Source: Hymenobacter daecheongensis DSM 21074
GTDB lineage: Bacteria; Bacteroidota; Bacteroidia; Cytophagales; Hymenobacteraceae
Length of the DNA stretch: 64,000 nucleotides
Reading direction: 5' to 3'
Assembly (NCBI RefSeq): GCF_900141805.1
Contig: NZ_FQYN01000009.1
Span: 62,001-126,000 of the forward strand
Shown: one piece after another, positions 43,233 to 50,484 of the stretch
How positions within the stretch are numbered: position 1 is the stretch's first letter
How the letters are laid out: each line of letters begins with the position of its first letter
Made by a program: the position numbers and the translations under genes
The notes under the pieces: model-generated
Told to the model about the DNA's origin: nothing
The model's input: the letters and a program-made list of their open reading frames with translations, nothing else
The model's database searches: none

Positions 43233-43709
43233 CTATTCGCCGCTGTCGGCATCGGGGAAGAGCAGGTGGTGGAAGTCGCGCTTGTCGGCGGGGTAGCGGT
43301 TGAAGGTGCCCAGGCCGCGGGCCACCACTAGGTTGCGGGCGGGGCAGGCAATGTCGGCGGTGGCTACCACCAGCGTTTTGCCAGTGTGCTCTACCCGGCC
43401 GCGGGCCACTAGCTCGTCGTGCAGGCGCACGGGGTGCAGGTAGTTGATCTTGAACTCGACGGTAGAAACCAGCTCGCCAGCCGTGAAGGCCAATGATAGC
43501 GCCGCCGCTCCCAGGGCCGCATCCATCAGTCCGGCCAGCACGCCGCCGTGGCAGGTGCCGGGCGAGGAAAGGTGCTCGGGCCGTATGGTCATGCTGTAGT
43601 CTACCTGGCCGGGAGCCGTCACGCTCAGCACCATGCCGTTGGCCTGGCCGTACTGGTTTATCTGGTTGTAGATGGCCACGAGTGTGGCTACATCGGGAAG
43701 CTGTTCCAT
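43233..43709 (-). CDS. PaaI-type hotdog thioesterase
   Basis: 158 residues. The hotdog core has MTIRPEHLSSPGTCHGGVLAGLMDAALG, where the HGG and following Asp form the usual acyl-CoA thioesterase site. VEFKINYLHPVR and GRVEHTGKTLVVATADI follow. The protein should be cytosolic and hydrolyse an acyl-CoA; the acyl group is unknown. It is divergent from the Mpo1-like gene with 70 bases between starts. Confidence 0.92.
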   Translation of the reverse strand: MEQLPDVATLVAIYNQINQYGQANGMVLSVTAPGQVDYSMTIRPEHLSSPGTCHGGVLAGLMDAALGAAALSLAFTAGELVSTVEFKINYLHPVRLHDELVARGRVEHTGKTLVVATADIACPARNLVVARGLGTFNRYPADKRDFHHLLFPDADSGE

Positions 43710-43779
43710 AGAAAAAAAATGGGCTGGATATTGGCCGAAAAGTTATGTTTCTTTACCGGATAAGCCTCTGTCTTCGCTC

Positions 43780-44082
43780 ATGCTCCAGCCAGTTACCTTC
43801 GCCGAGTTTTATCCGCGCTACCTGCGCGAGCACAGCCGCCGGGGCACCCGGGTGCTGCATTTCGCTGGTACCACGCTGTTTTTGGTGGCGGCGGTACTGG
43901 CTGTAGTGCAGCAGCGTCCGGCGCTGTTGCTGGCGGGCATTGTGGCCGCCTACGGCTTTGCCTGGGTTGGTCATTTTTTTGTGGAGCACAACCGGCCGGC
44001 TACTTTTCAGCACCCGTGGTTTTCCTTGTGCGGCGACTTTCGAATGTACTTCGACTTGCTGCGCGGCCGGGAGCGGTTTTAG
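43780..44082 (+). CDS. Mpo1-like (DUF962) membrane protein
   Basis: 100 residues from the ATG at 43780. Two hydrophobic hairpin segments (LHFAGTTLFLVAAVLAVV and LLLAGIVAAYGFAWVGHFFVEHN). The conserved motifs FYPRYLREHSRRGTRVLHFAGT, VGHFFVEHNRPATFQHP and the closing FRMYFDLL are those of Mpo1/YGL010w proteins; yeast Mpo1 is an iron-dependent dioxygenase that alpha-oxidises phytosphingosine-derived fatty acids. A lipid role is possible here but not shown. Its stop overlaps the convergent GNAT stop by four bases. Confidence 0.88.
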   Translation: MLQPVTFAEFYPRYLREHSRRGTRVLHFAGTTLFLVAAVLAVVQQRPALLLAGIVAAYGFAWVGHFFVEHNRPATFQHPWFSLCGDFRMYFDLLRGRERF

Positions 44083-44522
44083 AGAGCCTTGCGCATCAGA
44101 AAGTGCCGGATGCTGCCAAACAGCGTGTGCGACGGGGCCACCACCGCGTAGCCCAGCCGTGTATAAAACGGCACCGCCGCCTCGCGGGCGTGCAGCACGC
44201 ACTCCGCGAAGCCCTGCCGGCGGGCCTCCGCTTCCAGCGCTTCCAGCAACTGGCGGCCCACGCCGTGCCCCTGCCACGCGGGAGCCACGGCCATGAAGCG
44301 CACCTGGGCCTGGGCGGGGCCGCCGGGGCTCAGGCGGCCCACGCCGGCCAACTGCCCATCGGGGGTGTGGAGCATGAGGTGCCGGGTGGTGGGCGCGTCG
44401 TCGTCGTCGGCGCGCTCCGAGCCTTCGGGCTGGTTCCAGGGCTGGCGCAGCACCTGGTAGCGCAGGTGGTAGTAGGCCGCAAAATCGGCGGGGGAGCGGG
44501 GTGGGGCGAGCAGAAAGGACAT
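44079..44522 (-). CDS. GNAT-family acetyltransferase
   Basis: 147 residues. The acetyl-CoA loop is VAPAWQGHGVGRQLLEALEAEAR and strand 5 contains VLHAREAAVPFYTRLGY, both standard for ElaA-like GNAT enzymes. A strand with LAGVGRLSPGGPAQAQVRFMAV precedes it. An unusual acidic run (EGSERADDDDAPTT) follows the N-terminal YYHLRYQVLRQPW motif. The substrate is unknown. The ElaA-like start (residues 15-27) is the best clue to its subfamily. Confidence 0.92.
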   Translation of the reverse strand: MSFLLAPPRSPADFAAYYHLRYQVLRQPWNQPEGSERADDDDAPTTRHLMLHTPDGQLAGVGRLSPGGPAQAQVRFMAVAPAWQGHGVGRQLLEALEAEARRQGFAECVLHAREAAVPFYTRLGYAVVAPSHTLFGSIRHFLMRKAL

Positions 44523-44605
44523 GGCGGAAGCAGTTGGGCAGCGGAAAGAACGGAAGCAAAAGCGCAGTTTCGGGGCCGGGCTGTTTAACGCTGTACGTAA
44601 ACTCC

Positions 44606-44613
44606 TACCTTTG
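44606..44613 (+). promoter_or_regulatory. -7 element TACCTTTG of yajQ
   Basis: An exact match to TAnnTTTG, 68 bases before the ATG at 44682. No clean -33 TTG at the normal distance. Confidence 0.55.
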
Positions 44614-44681
44614 ACCCATCGGCTCCCGCCGCCACCGGCAACGGGGCCTCTATGATCTTCCTCTCACCTAAGTTACTGCTT

Positions 44682-45173
44682 ATGGCCTCCTTCGACATTG
44701 TGAGCAAAGTAGATCCGCAGACTCTCGAAAATGCGGTGAACACGGCCCAAAAAGAACTCCAGACCCGCTATGATCTGCGCGATACCAAGGGCGGCATGGA
44801 GCTGAATAAAAAGGACAATACCATTCTGCTTTCCTCCGAAAACTCGATGCGGGTGAAGGCGCTGGAAGACATTCTTCTCGGCCGCATCGTGAAACAGGGC
44901 ATCGACGGCACCGCCCTCGACTTTTCGGCCGAGGAGCAGGCCAGCGGGGCGCTGGTGAAGAAGCTCATCAAGGTGCGCGCCGGCGTGGACAAGGAAGCCG
45001 GCCGCAAAATCACCAAGGCCATCAAAGATGCCAAGGTGAAGGTGGAAGTGCAGATGCAGGACGACCAGATGCGCGTATCGGCCAAGAAAATCGACGATCT
45101 GCAGGCCGCCATTGCCGTGCTGCGCCGCACCGACATCGGCCAGCCCCTGCAGTTTGTGAATATGAAAAGCTAG
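44682..45173 (+). CDS. yajQ: YajQ-family nucleotide-binding protein
   Basis: 163 residues from the ATG at 44682, the usual MASFDIVSKVD N-terminus; an ATG at 44652 would add ten residues not found in the family. Conserved: NAVNTAQKELQTRYDLRDTK, then ISxA-like LDFSAEEQASG, KKLIKVRAGVDKEAGRKI and TDIGQPLQFVNM. YajQ proteins have two RNA-recognition-like folds; some bind cyclic-di-GMP. The gene is followed at once by octamer repeat copy 4. Confidence 0.95.
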   Translation: MASFDIVSKVDPQTLENAVNTAQKELQTRYDLRDTKGGMELNKKDNTILLSSENSMRVKALEDILLGRIVKQGIDGTALDFSAEEQASGALVKKLIKVRAGVDKEAGRKITKAIKDAKVKVEVQMQDDQMRVSAKKIDDLQAAIAVLRRTDIGQPLQFVNMKS

Positions 45174-45177
45174 GCTT

Positions 45178-45281
45178 AGTGAGATGGTGAAATGGTGAGT
45201 TTGATGTTCAAGCTGCACCAACTGCGCCACTGACGCCATCAGAACATCAAACTCACTATCTCACCATTTCACCATCTCACC
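45178..45281. repeat. Octamer-built inverted repeat element (copy 4)
   Basis: Left arm 45178-45208: GTGAGATG, GTGAAATG, GTGAGTTT, then GATGTTC. Right arm 45241-45281 is its reverse complement with two more octamers. The loop carries CTGCACCAACTGCGCCACTG, like copies 1 and 2. It fills the gap between yajQ and the TerC gene, with the GTG start of the latter nine bases beyond it. Confidence 0.9.
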
Positions 45282-45289
45282 TTTTCCCT

Positions 45290-46054
45290 GTGTTTGACAT
45301 TTCTGCCTTTTCCAGCCCCCATACGTGGATTAGTCTGCTCACGCTGACGTTCATGGAAATCGTGCTGGGCATCGACAACATCATTTTCATCTCCATTGTG
45401 GTGAACCGGCTGCCGCAGGAGCAGCAGAAGCGCGGGCGCACCATCGGGCTGCTGCTGGCGCTGCTGTTCCGCATCGGGCTGCTGCTGAGCATCACCTGGA
45501 TTGTGGGCCTGAAAACCCCACTCTTCACCCTGGATGTGCCGTTTCTGGAGCCCCACTTCGCCGTGTCGGGCCGCGACCTGATTCTGCTGGCGGGCGGCTT
45601 GTTTTTGCTGGCCAAAAGCACCACCGAGATTCATACCAAGCTGCAGGGCGAAGAAGAGGAAGCCAGCGCCGGCAAATACGACAGCCTGCTGCGCGTGATC
45701 CTGCAGATCATCGTCATCGACATCGTCTTCTCCTTCGACTCGATTCTGACCGCCGTGGGCCTCGTGGATAATGTGCTGGTGATGATTCTGGCCGTTATTG
45801 CCGCCATGGGCGTGATGCTGGCCTTCTCGGGCTACATCGCCGACTTTGTGAACAACAACCCCACCATCAAGATGCTGGCCCTCTCGTTCCTGATCATGAT
45901 TGGGGTGCTGCTGGTAGCCGAGGCATTCCACCAGGAAATCCCGAAGGGCTACGTGTACTTCTCCATGTTCTTCTCGTTGATCGTGGAAACGCTGAACATG
46001 CGCCTGCGCAAGAAAGCCGCCCCCGTGCACCTGCGCGACTCGCAGTTCGACTAA
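45290..46054 (+). CDS. TerC-family integral membrane protein
   Basis: 254 residues, GTG start at 45290. About seven membrane segments. The two TerC signatures are FMEIVLGIDNIIFISIV near the N-terminus and IVIDIVFSFDSILTAVGL in the middle; their Asp pairs are thought to bind metal. The family includes manganese exporters and tellurium-resistance proteins. A cytosolic loop has an acidic stretch (LQGEEEEASAGKYDS). No ter operon genes are near, so metal export is more likely than tellurite resistance. Confidence 0.93.
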   Translation: MFDISAFSSPHTWISLLTLTFMEIVLGIDNIIFISIVVNRLPQEQQKRGRTIGLLLALLFRIGLLLSITWIVGLKTPLFTLDVPFLEPHFAVSGRDLILLAGGLFLLAKSTTEIHTKLQGEEEEASAGKYDSLLRVILQIIVIDIVFSFDSILTAVGLVDNVLVMILAVIAAMGVMLAFSGYIADFVNNNPTIKMLALSFLIMIGVLLVAEAFHQEIPKGYVYFSMFFSLIVETLNMRLRKKAAPVHLRDSQFD

Positions 46055-46082
46055 GCGCAACGGCGGCTGTCAATGTTCGCTG

Positions 46083-46130
46083 AAAGCCCACCGATCCGGC
46101 GCTGTTTGCGTGCCAGGTCGGTGGGTTTTT
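46083..46130. terminator. Terminator between the TerC and J-domain genes
   Basis: AAAGCCCACCGA and TCGGTGGGTTTTT flank a 23-base loop between two convergent stops. It has an A-run and T-run, so it could work in both directions. Confidence 0.75.
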
Positions 46131-46138
46131 CGTTGTAG

Positions 46139-46933
46139 TCAGTGGTGCCACATTTCGTAGAGGGTGATGCCCAGCAGCAGTACGCTGCACAGGCCAAAGC
46201 CCAGCCGGTAGTCGGGGTTCAGGCGCGGCCAGAGCGTGAGGGTTGCCAGCACGCCCAGGCCCAGCGGCACCAGCCAGGCCAGGTCGGCGTAGATGGTGTC
46301 GGTTTTGATGGCGTGCCGGGCGGACGGGCGCTGCGCCTGCAGGGCCTTGCGCCACAGCGGCGTGCGGCGCACCAGCACCGTTTCGCCCACACCCACCGCC
46401 GTGTCGCTGTCGAAGCTGCCTCGCTCGGTGTGGTGGATGAAGTAGACGTGCGGCTGGGGGTAGCGGCCGGCGGTGTAGTACACATCGGCCGTTAGCACCC
46501 GCACGTGCTCGGTATGCACCCGCGCCAGCAGCCAATCGGCCAGCAGGCTGGCGCTGAGCAGCACGCCCAGCAGCATAACGGGCCGCAGTACTCGCAGCAT
46601 CCGGGCATACTGCGCGGCGTAGCGCTCCTGCACGCTCAGCGGCCGCCGGCGCACGGGCACCGGCCGGGGCATCGTTGGGGTGGTGGTTGAAGTGGCGACT
46701 GACGAGGGCGCGGGCGGGTTGCGCCGCACCCAAAGCAGCGCATCGTAGCCAGCGCGGCGGCGGGCATCGCTCAATACCTCATACGCTTCGTTTACCAGCA
46801 GGTAGCGGGCGTGGGCGGCCGGGTCGGGGGTACGGTCGGGGTGGGTGAGGAGCACTAGGCGGCGGTAGGCCCGCCGTATCTCCTCGGCGCTGGCACCTTC
46901 GTCCAGGCCCAGGGTCTGGTAGTGCGTGGTCAT
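46139..46933 (-). CDS. Membrane protein with N-terminal J-domain
   Basis: 264 residues. The J-domain covers residues 3-67: YQTLGLDEGASAEEIRRAYRRL, the HPD motif in LTHPDRTPD, and YLLVNEAYEVLSDARRRAGYDALL. It is followed by a Thr/Pro/Arg linker. Three or four hydrophobic segments follow (LRPVMLLGVLLSASLLADWLL, LAWLVPLGLGVLATLTLW, FGLCSVLLLGITLYEMW). It should recruit Hsp70 to the inner membrane. No glycine-rich or zinc domain, so it is not canonical DnaJ. Its ATG overlaps the TGA of the gene upstream, so they are coupled. Confidence 0.9.
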   Translation of the reverse strand: MTTHYQTLGLDEGASAEEIRRAYRRLVLLTHPDRTPDPAAHARYLLVNEAYEVLSDARRRAGYDALLWVRRNPPAPSSVATSTTTPTMPRPVPVRRRPLSVQERYAAQYARMLRVLRPVMLLGVLLSASLLADWLLARVHTEHVRVLTADVYYTAGRYPQPHVYFIHHTERGSFDSDTAVGVGETVLVRRTPLWRKALQAQRPSARHAIKTDTIYADLAWLVPLGLGVLATLTLWPRLNPDYRLGFGLCSVLLLGITLYEMWHH

Positions 46934-47373
46934 GCCTGCGGTGGCGGCAGCGGCTGGCTGGCCGCCGCCACGGCCGCTGTCTGGTCCTGCACGCGGCGGG
47001 CGGCCAGCTCCAGCAGCCGGCGGTTCACTTCGCCGCGGTGCCGGCGGTATAAGTCGGTTTCCGGGCCGGTAAGCAGGCCGGTTATCAGCCCGATGATGGT
47101 GTAGCGCAGCTTCACGTTGCGGGCCAGCAGCTCGGCCACCAGGCGCTGCTGCTCTACCACTGCGGCACCCGCAAAGGCTATGTGGTGCTCCCGCACAAAA
47201 TCGGCTACGGTGAGCAGCAGCCGCTCATTCTGCAGCTTGAGCACCGGCCGGAGCGTGCGGTGCAGAAAGTCGCCGAGGGTGGCATCCGGCGCGGCCGGCA
47301 GCGTGGTGACCACCACGGGCCGCAGAGCCAGCAGGGCAGTATCGAGGTCGGAGAGAAGCAGGGAGTCGGGCAT
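46930..47373 (-). CDS. Unknown protein coupled to the J-domain gene
   Basis: 147 residues, ATG start, no signal peptide. Leu/Ala/Val-rich and mostly helical, with a helix NVKLRYTIIGLITGLLTGPETDLYRRHRGEVNRRLLELAARR that might touch the membrane. A Pro-rich C-terminus (ASQPLPPPQA). I recognise no family. The four-base overlap (ATGA) with the J-domain gene implies translation coupling and perhaps a client or partner relation. Confidence 0.78.
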   Translation of the reverse strand: MPDSLLLSDLDTALLALRPVVVTTLPAAPDATLGDFLHRTLRPVLKLQNERLLLTVADFVREHHIAFAGAAVVEQQRLVAELLARNVKLRYTIIGLITGLLTGPETDLYRRHRGEVNRRLLELAARRVQDQTAAVAAASQPLPPPQA

Positions 47374-47440
47374 GAGGAGGAGAAGATACCTGTTGACGAT
47401 GGGGAATAACAGAATCTTTCAGTCAATAAACCGCTTCAAC

Positions 47441-47479
47441 AAAAAAAGTCCGCCCGGCGCGGAGCCGGACGGACTTTTT
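47441..47479 (-). terminator. Intrinsic terminator of the M36 protease gene
   Basis: AAAAAAAGTCCG and CGGACTTTTT flank an internal GCCCGGCGCGGAGCC part-stem. It is 30 bases downstream of the stop codon at 47509. Confidence 0.82.
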
Positions 47480-47508
47480 ATTTGCTGCACTGCAGGCTGT
47501 GAGGCTGC

Positions 47509-50151
47509 TTAGTGCTGCACCATTACCTTCTTGGTGATGGTGCCTTCCGAAGTTTTCAGGCGTACTACATACAGGCCGTTGGCAAGCTCCGTCGTGTTCA
47601 GACGAATGCCTTCCTGCTGCATGCGAGCGGCCGGAACCGAAGTGGTCTGCACGGTTTTGCCCATCACGGTGAGCAGCGTCACCTGTACCGGCACCGAGCT
47701 GTTTACCTGCGTGCGTACCGTCAGCTGATCCTGCGCCGGGTTTGGATACACTTCCAGCAGATTCTCATTGATGGCATTCTTGGCGCTAAGCGTCACGTTT
47801 GGCGGCAGCGAGAAGCCGGCGCGGTTGTCGGTGAGGGAGTTGCTGCTGCCCTGCACGGCGTTGAAGCCCATGCCACGACGAGCAAACACCTGCCAGATCA
47901 GACCGGAGTTAGCGTGGTTGTTGTTGATGCTGTCAGCTTTCAGGATAGCGTCGCGGCCATCGAGGAAGCCGGGGCTGCACTTCTGAATTTTGCAACCATC
48001 CAGCACCAGCTGCAGGCACTTGTTGTTGCCGCCGGTAGCAGCCGTCAGGTTGGCATTGTAGCCATACTGATTGATGAAGGCCCAGTTCAGATCCCAGAGC
48101 ACCGTGGCCCAAACTTCACCGATGTCATGGGTTTCCGTGTATTGGCTACCTACGTAGGCATACGTGTGGTCGTTCTGCCGGAAATCGGTGGTGTAAGGCT
48201 TGCGGCGGATACCGGCTCCGTTGACGGGCAGGTTTACCACATAGTTGCCGATGCCGCGCGGGGTAGTGCCCACGTCGCCGGGCTTGGTAGTCATCCACAG
48301 GCCGAAAAAGTCGCTCCAGCCTTCGCCCATCTGCTCGGCGTTGCCCAGGCAAGCGCCGGTGCCGCCGCCGGTCAGGCGGTTAGAAATGCCGTGGCCGTAT
48401 TCGTGAGCTACGATGCCGCTGTCGAAGTCGCCATCGGGGCCCGCGCCGCCGGTAGCACCTACCGTTACGGTGCCGCCGCCCGCCAGAATGGCTTTCAGCT
48501 GGTCGCCAATGGCTTTGGTTACGAACACCGACGGAATGCGGATGCCAATGCTGTCGGGCGCAGCGCCCGTCATGCCGTTCGGAGTAGCCGTCACCAGGCT
48601 ATCCACTATTACGGCCATGCGGGCCCCGGCATCCTGGGCAAATTTCACCTTAGAGGCAAATGTACATTTGCCGCGGTCAATCACGGCTACGTTGCCGTTC
48701 AGAGCAGTTGGGTTCAGTAGCGGGCCGTTGCAGCCGCGCGAGGGCTTCGTCGAGCCATCATTCACCAGCACCAGGTTGCCGCGATACGTGCTGCCCAGCG
48801 AGTTTACGGTGCGGCCGAAATCAGCCAAGCCGGCCGGATACGTGCCGGCCACCGAAGCCGGAGCCGTTACGATGAGCGTGCCCGGCGCGGCGCTCCAGGT
48901 GAACATCTGCATCTTGCCGCGGGTGCCATCGGGCGGCGTGGCGAAGTTGGCGTTGTTGGTGCCGGCCCCATCCTGGGCTTCGGCCTTCACCTGGTCGGTG
49001 CCCAGACCCAGGTTGGTGTAGTTTTTCTGCTGGAAGTTGGCGGCGGCCTCCGTGAAGCCTTTCACCTGCATCACGTCGTGCATGATGTTGTTCCAGTAGA
49101 ACAGGTTCACCACGGCGGCAGACAGGTTTCCTACCGGGCGCTGGGCCGCGTCGTAGGGGAAGTTGAATTCCAGGTTGGTGCCGCCGTCGGGGCTTACGTT
49201 CTGGCCGGGAATGTAAAGGTTGCGGTTGGCGCGGTCGTCATAGGCGTGCACGTTGTTGCCGCGAGTGATGGTGTACTCGGGGCCGGCAATGCCGTTATCA
49301 TCGTGCCAGCCGAAAGGCGAGGCCGTGGCGTTGGCAGGAGCCACCACCACCTGCCGGGCACCGTGAATCGGGCTTTCGATGGTGATTGGCCACACGTTGT
49401 AGCTGTTGGGCACGCTCACCTTGCTGGCGGTGGCTGGCACCACTTCCGGCCAGTTCGGCGTTTTCAGAGCCCGCTCCGTGAGCTGGGAAAAGGTTACCGG
49501 CTCGTGGGTGGTGTAGGAAATCTTGTTCACGAACGCGCCGGTGCGGGCATCAATGCGCACGGCCCACACGTCGTCGCTGGCCAGGGGCCACAGCAGCACG
49601 TCGTATACCAGCTGCAGCTCGCCGCTGGCCGTGGGCAGATACATCAGCTTGGCCTTGATGTTCTCCTGCGAGATGCCGCCGTCGTTGAAGGTGAGGCCTT
49701 CGGCGGGCGTTTTTTCCTGCTCGGCCCGCAGGCTGGTGGGGGCCGCTACCTGCAGGGCGCGGGCCGCGGCCGCTACGGCCTGGGCCGGCGTGAGGGTGGG
49801 CGTGGTGGCACGGGCACTGGTGGCCACGTTGGGCAGGAAGCTGCTGTGCAGCGCCGTGATTTTGCCGTCGCGGGCTACGTGGGCATCAGCCACGGCATTG
49901 AGCACTTCAATGCCGGCGTGGCGCTGGCGCAAGTAGATGTGCGTCAGGCCGTTGTGGGCATCCGTGTACTGGTTGGTTACGGCCGGATTGCTCAGGTCGG
50001 CCTCGCTCAGCCCTAGCTGGGTGCGCTGCGCCGAAAGTTGGGTGAGGGCGCGGGACAAGGGCGCATTCTGAGCCGAGCCCAGGGCCGGCACGGCCAACAA
50101 TGCTGCCAGTGCCAGTGCCCGATACCCGGACGTAGTAGAAGTTGACTTCAT
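47509..50151 (-). CDS. Secreted M36 (fungalysin-type) metalloprotease with PA and T9SS sorting domains
   Basis: 880 residues, ATG start. The signal peptide is ALALAALLAVPALGSAQ. A fungalysin pro-domain (NQYTDAHNGLTHIYLRQRHAGIEVLNA) precedes the first catalytic part (NLFYWNNIMHDVMQVKGF). A protease-associated domain is inserted at about residues 440-560 (NGNVAVIDRGKCTFASKVKFAQDAGA). The zinc motif HEYGHGISNRL is near residue 581 and the third ligand region is EQMGEGWSDFFG. The C-terminus (VYPNPAQDQLTV ... NGLYVVRL ... KKVMVQH) is a T9SS type A sorting domain. A TAAATTTG -7 element on the minus strand lies at 50226-50219. Confidence 0.95.
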   Translation of the reverse strand: MKSTSTTSGYRALALAALLAVPALGSAQNAPLSRALTQLSAQRTQLGLSEADLSNPAVTNQYTDAHNGLTHIYLRQRHAGIEVLNAVADAHVARDGKITALHSSFLPNVATSARATTPTLTPAQAVAAAARALQVAAPTSLRAEQEKTPAEGLTFNDGGISQENIKAKLMYLPTASGELQLVYDVLLWPLASDDVWAVRIDARTGAFVNKISYTTHEPVTFSQLTERALKTPNWPEVVPATASKVSVPNSYNVWPITIESPIHGARQVVVAPANATASPFGWHDDNGIAGPEYTITRGNNVHAYDDRANRNLYIPGQNVSPDGGTNLEFNFPYDAAQRPVGNLSAAVVNLFYWNNIMHDVMQVKGFTEAAANFQQKNYTNLGLGTDQVKAEAQDGAGTNNANFATPPDGTRGKMQMFTWSAAPGTLIVTAPASVAGTYPAGLADFGRTVNSLGSTYRGNLVLVNDGSTKPSRGCNGPLLNPTALNGNVAVIDRGKCTFASKVKFAQDAGARMAVIVDSLVTATPNGMTGAAPDSIGIRIPSVFVTKAIGDQLKAILAGGGTVTVGATGGAGPDGDFDSGIVAHEYGHGISNRLTGGGTGACLGNAEQMGEGWSDFFGLWMTTKPGDVGTTPRGIGNYVVNLPVNGAGIRRKPYTTDFRQNDHTYAYVGSQYTETHDIGEVWATVLWDLNWAFINQYGYNANLTAATGGNNKCLQLVLDGCKIQKCSPGFLDGRDAILKADSINNNHANSGLIWQVFARRGMGFNAVQGSSNSLTDNRAGFSLPPNVTLSAKNAINENLLEVYPNPAQDQLTVRTQVNSSVPVQVTLLTVMGKTVQTTSVPAARMQQEGIRLNTTELANGLYVVRLKTSEGTITKKVMVQH

Positions 50152-50218
50152 AGAAAAATGGAGGGATGAAAATGAAGGAATGCCCTTCGTTTCTGAGAAG
50201 AGAAGCGGAGGGCTGTTC

Positions 50219-50226
50219 CAAATTTA
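50219..50226 (-). promoter_or_regulatory. -7 element TAAATTTG of the M36 protease gene
   Basis: An exact match to TAnnTTTG on the minus strand, about 67 bases upstream of the ATG. No well-spaced TTG -33 box is clear. Confidence 0.55.
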
Positions 50227-50484
50227 CACACTGATCCGGATAAATCATCATCAGCAGAAAGGCAGCAGATAATTATTTTGGGTTAGTTGTCGGTTGGAAG
50301 GGCAAGGAGTTGATAAATGGCTGGTAGTACGGGTTTTGCGAGAAATAATCCCCGAATTTTATCCTGATATCGGCGCCGGCGGGGGCGTGCCCGGCTCCGG
50401 GCTTGGGCGGCCGGATGCAATGCCGTAGCTTTAGGTGGCGGATATACCACTGCCGCCCCAAACTTCTTGGTGTCACTTTCCCTT

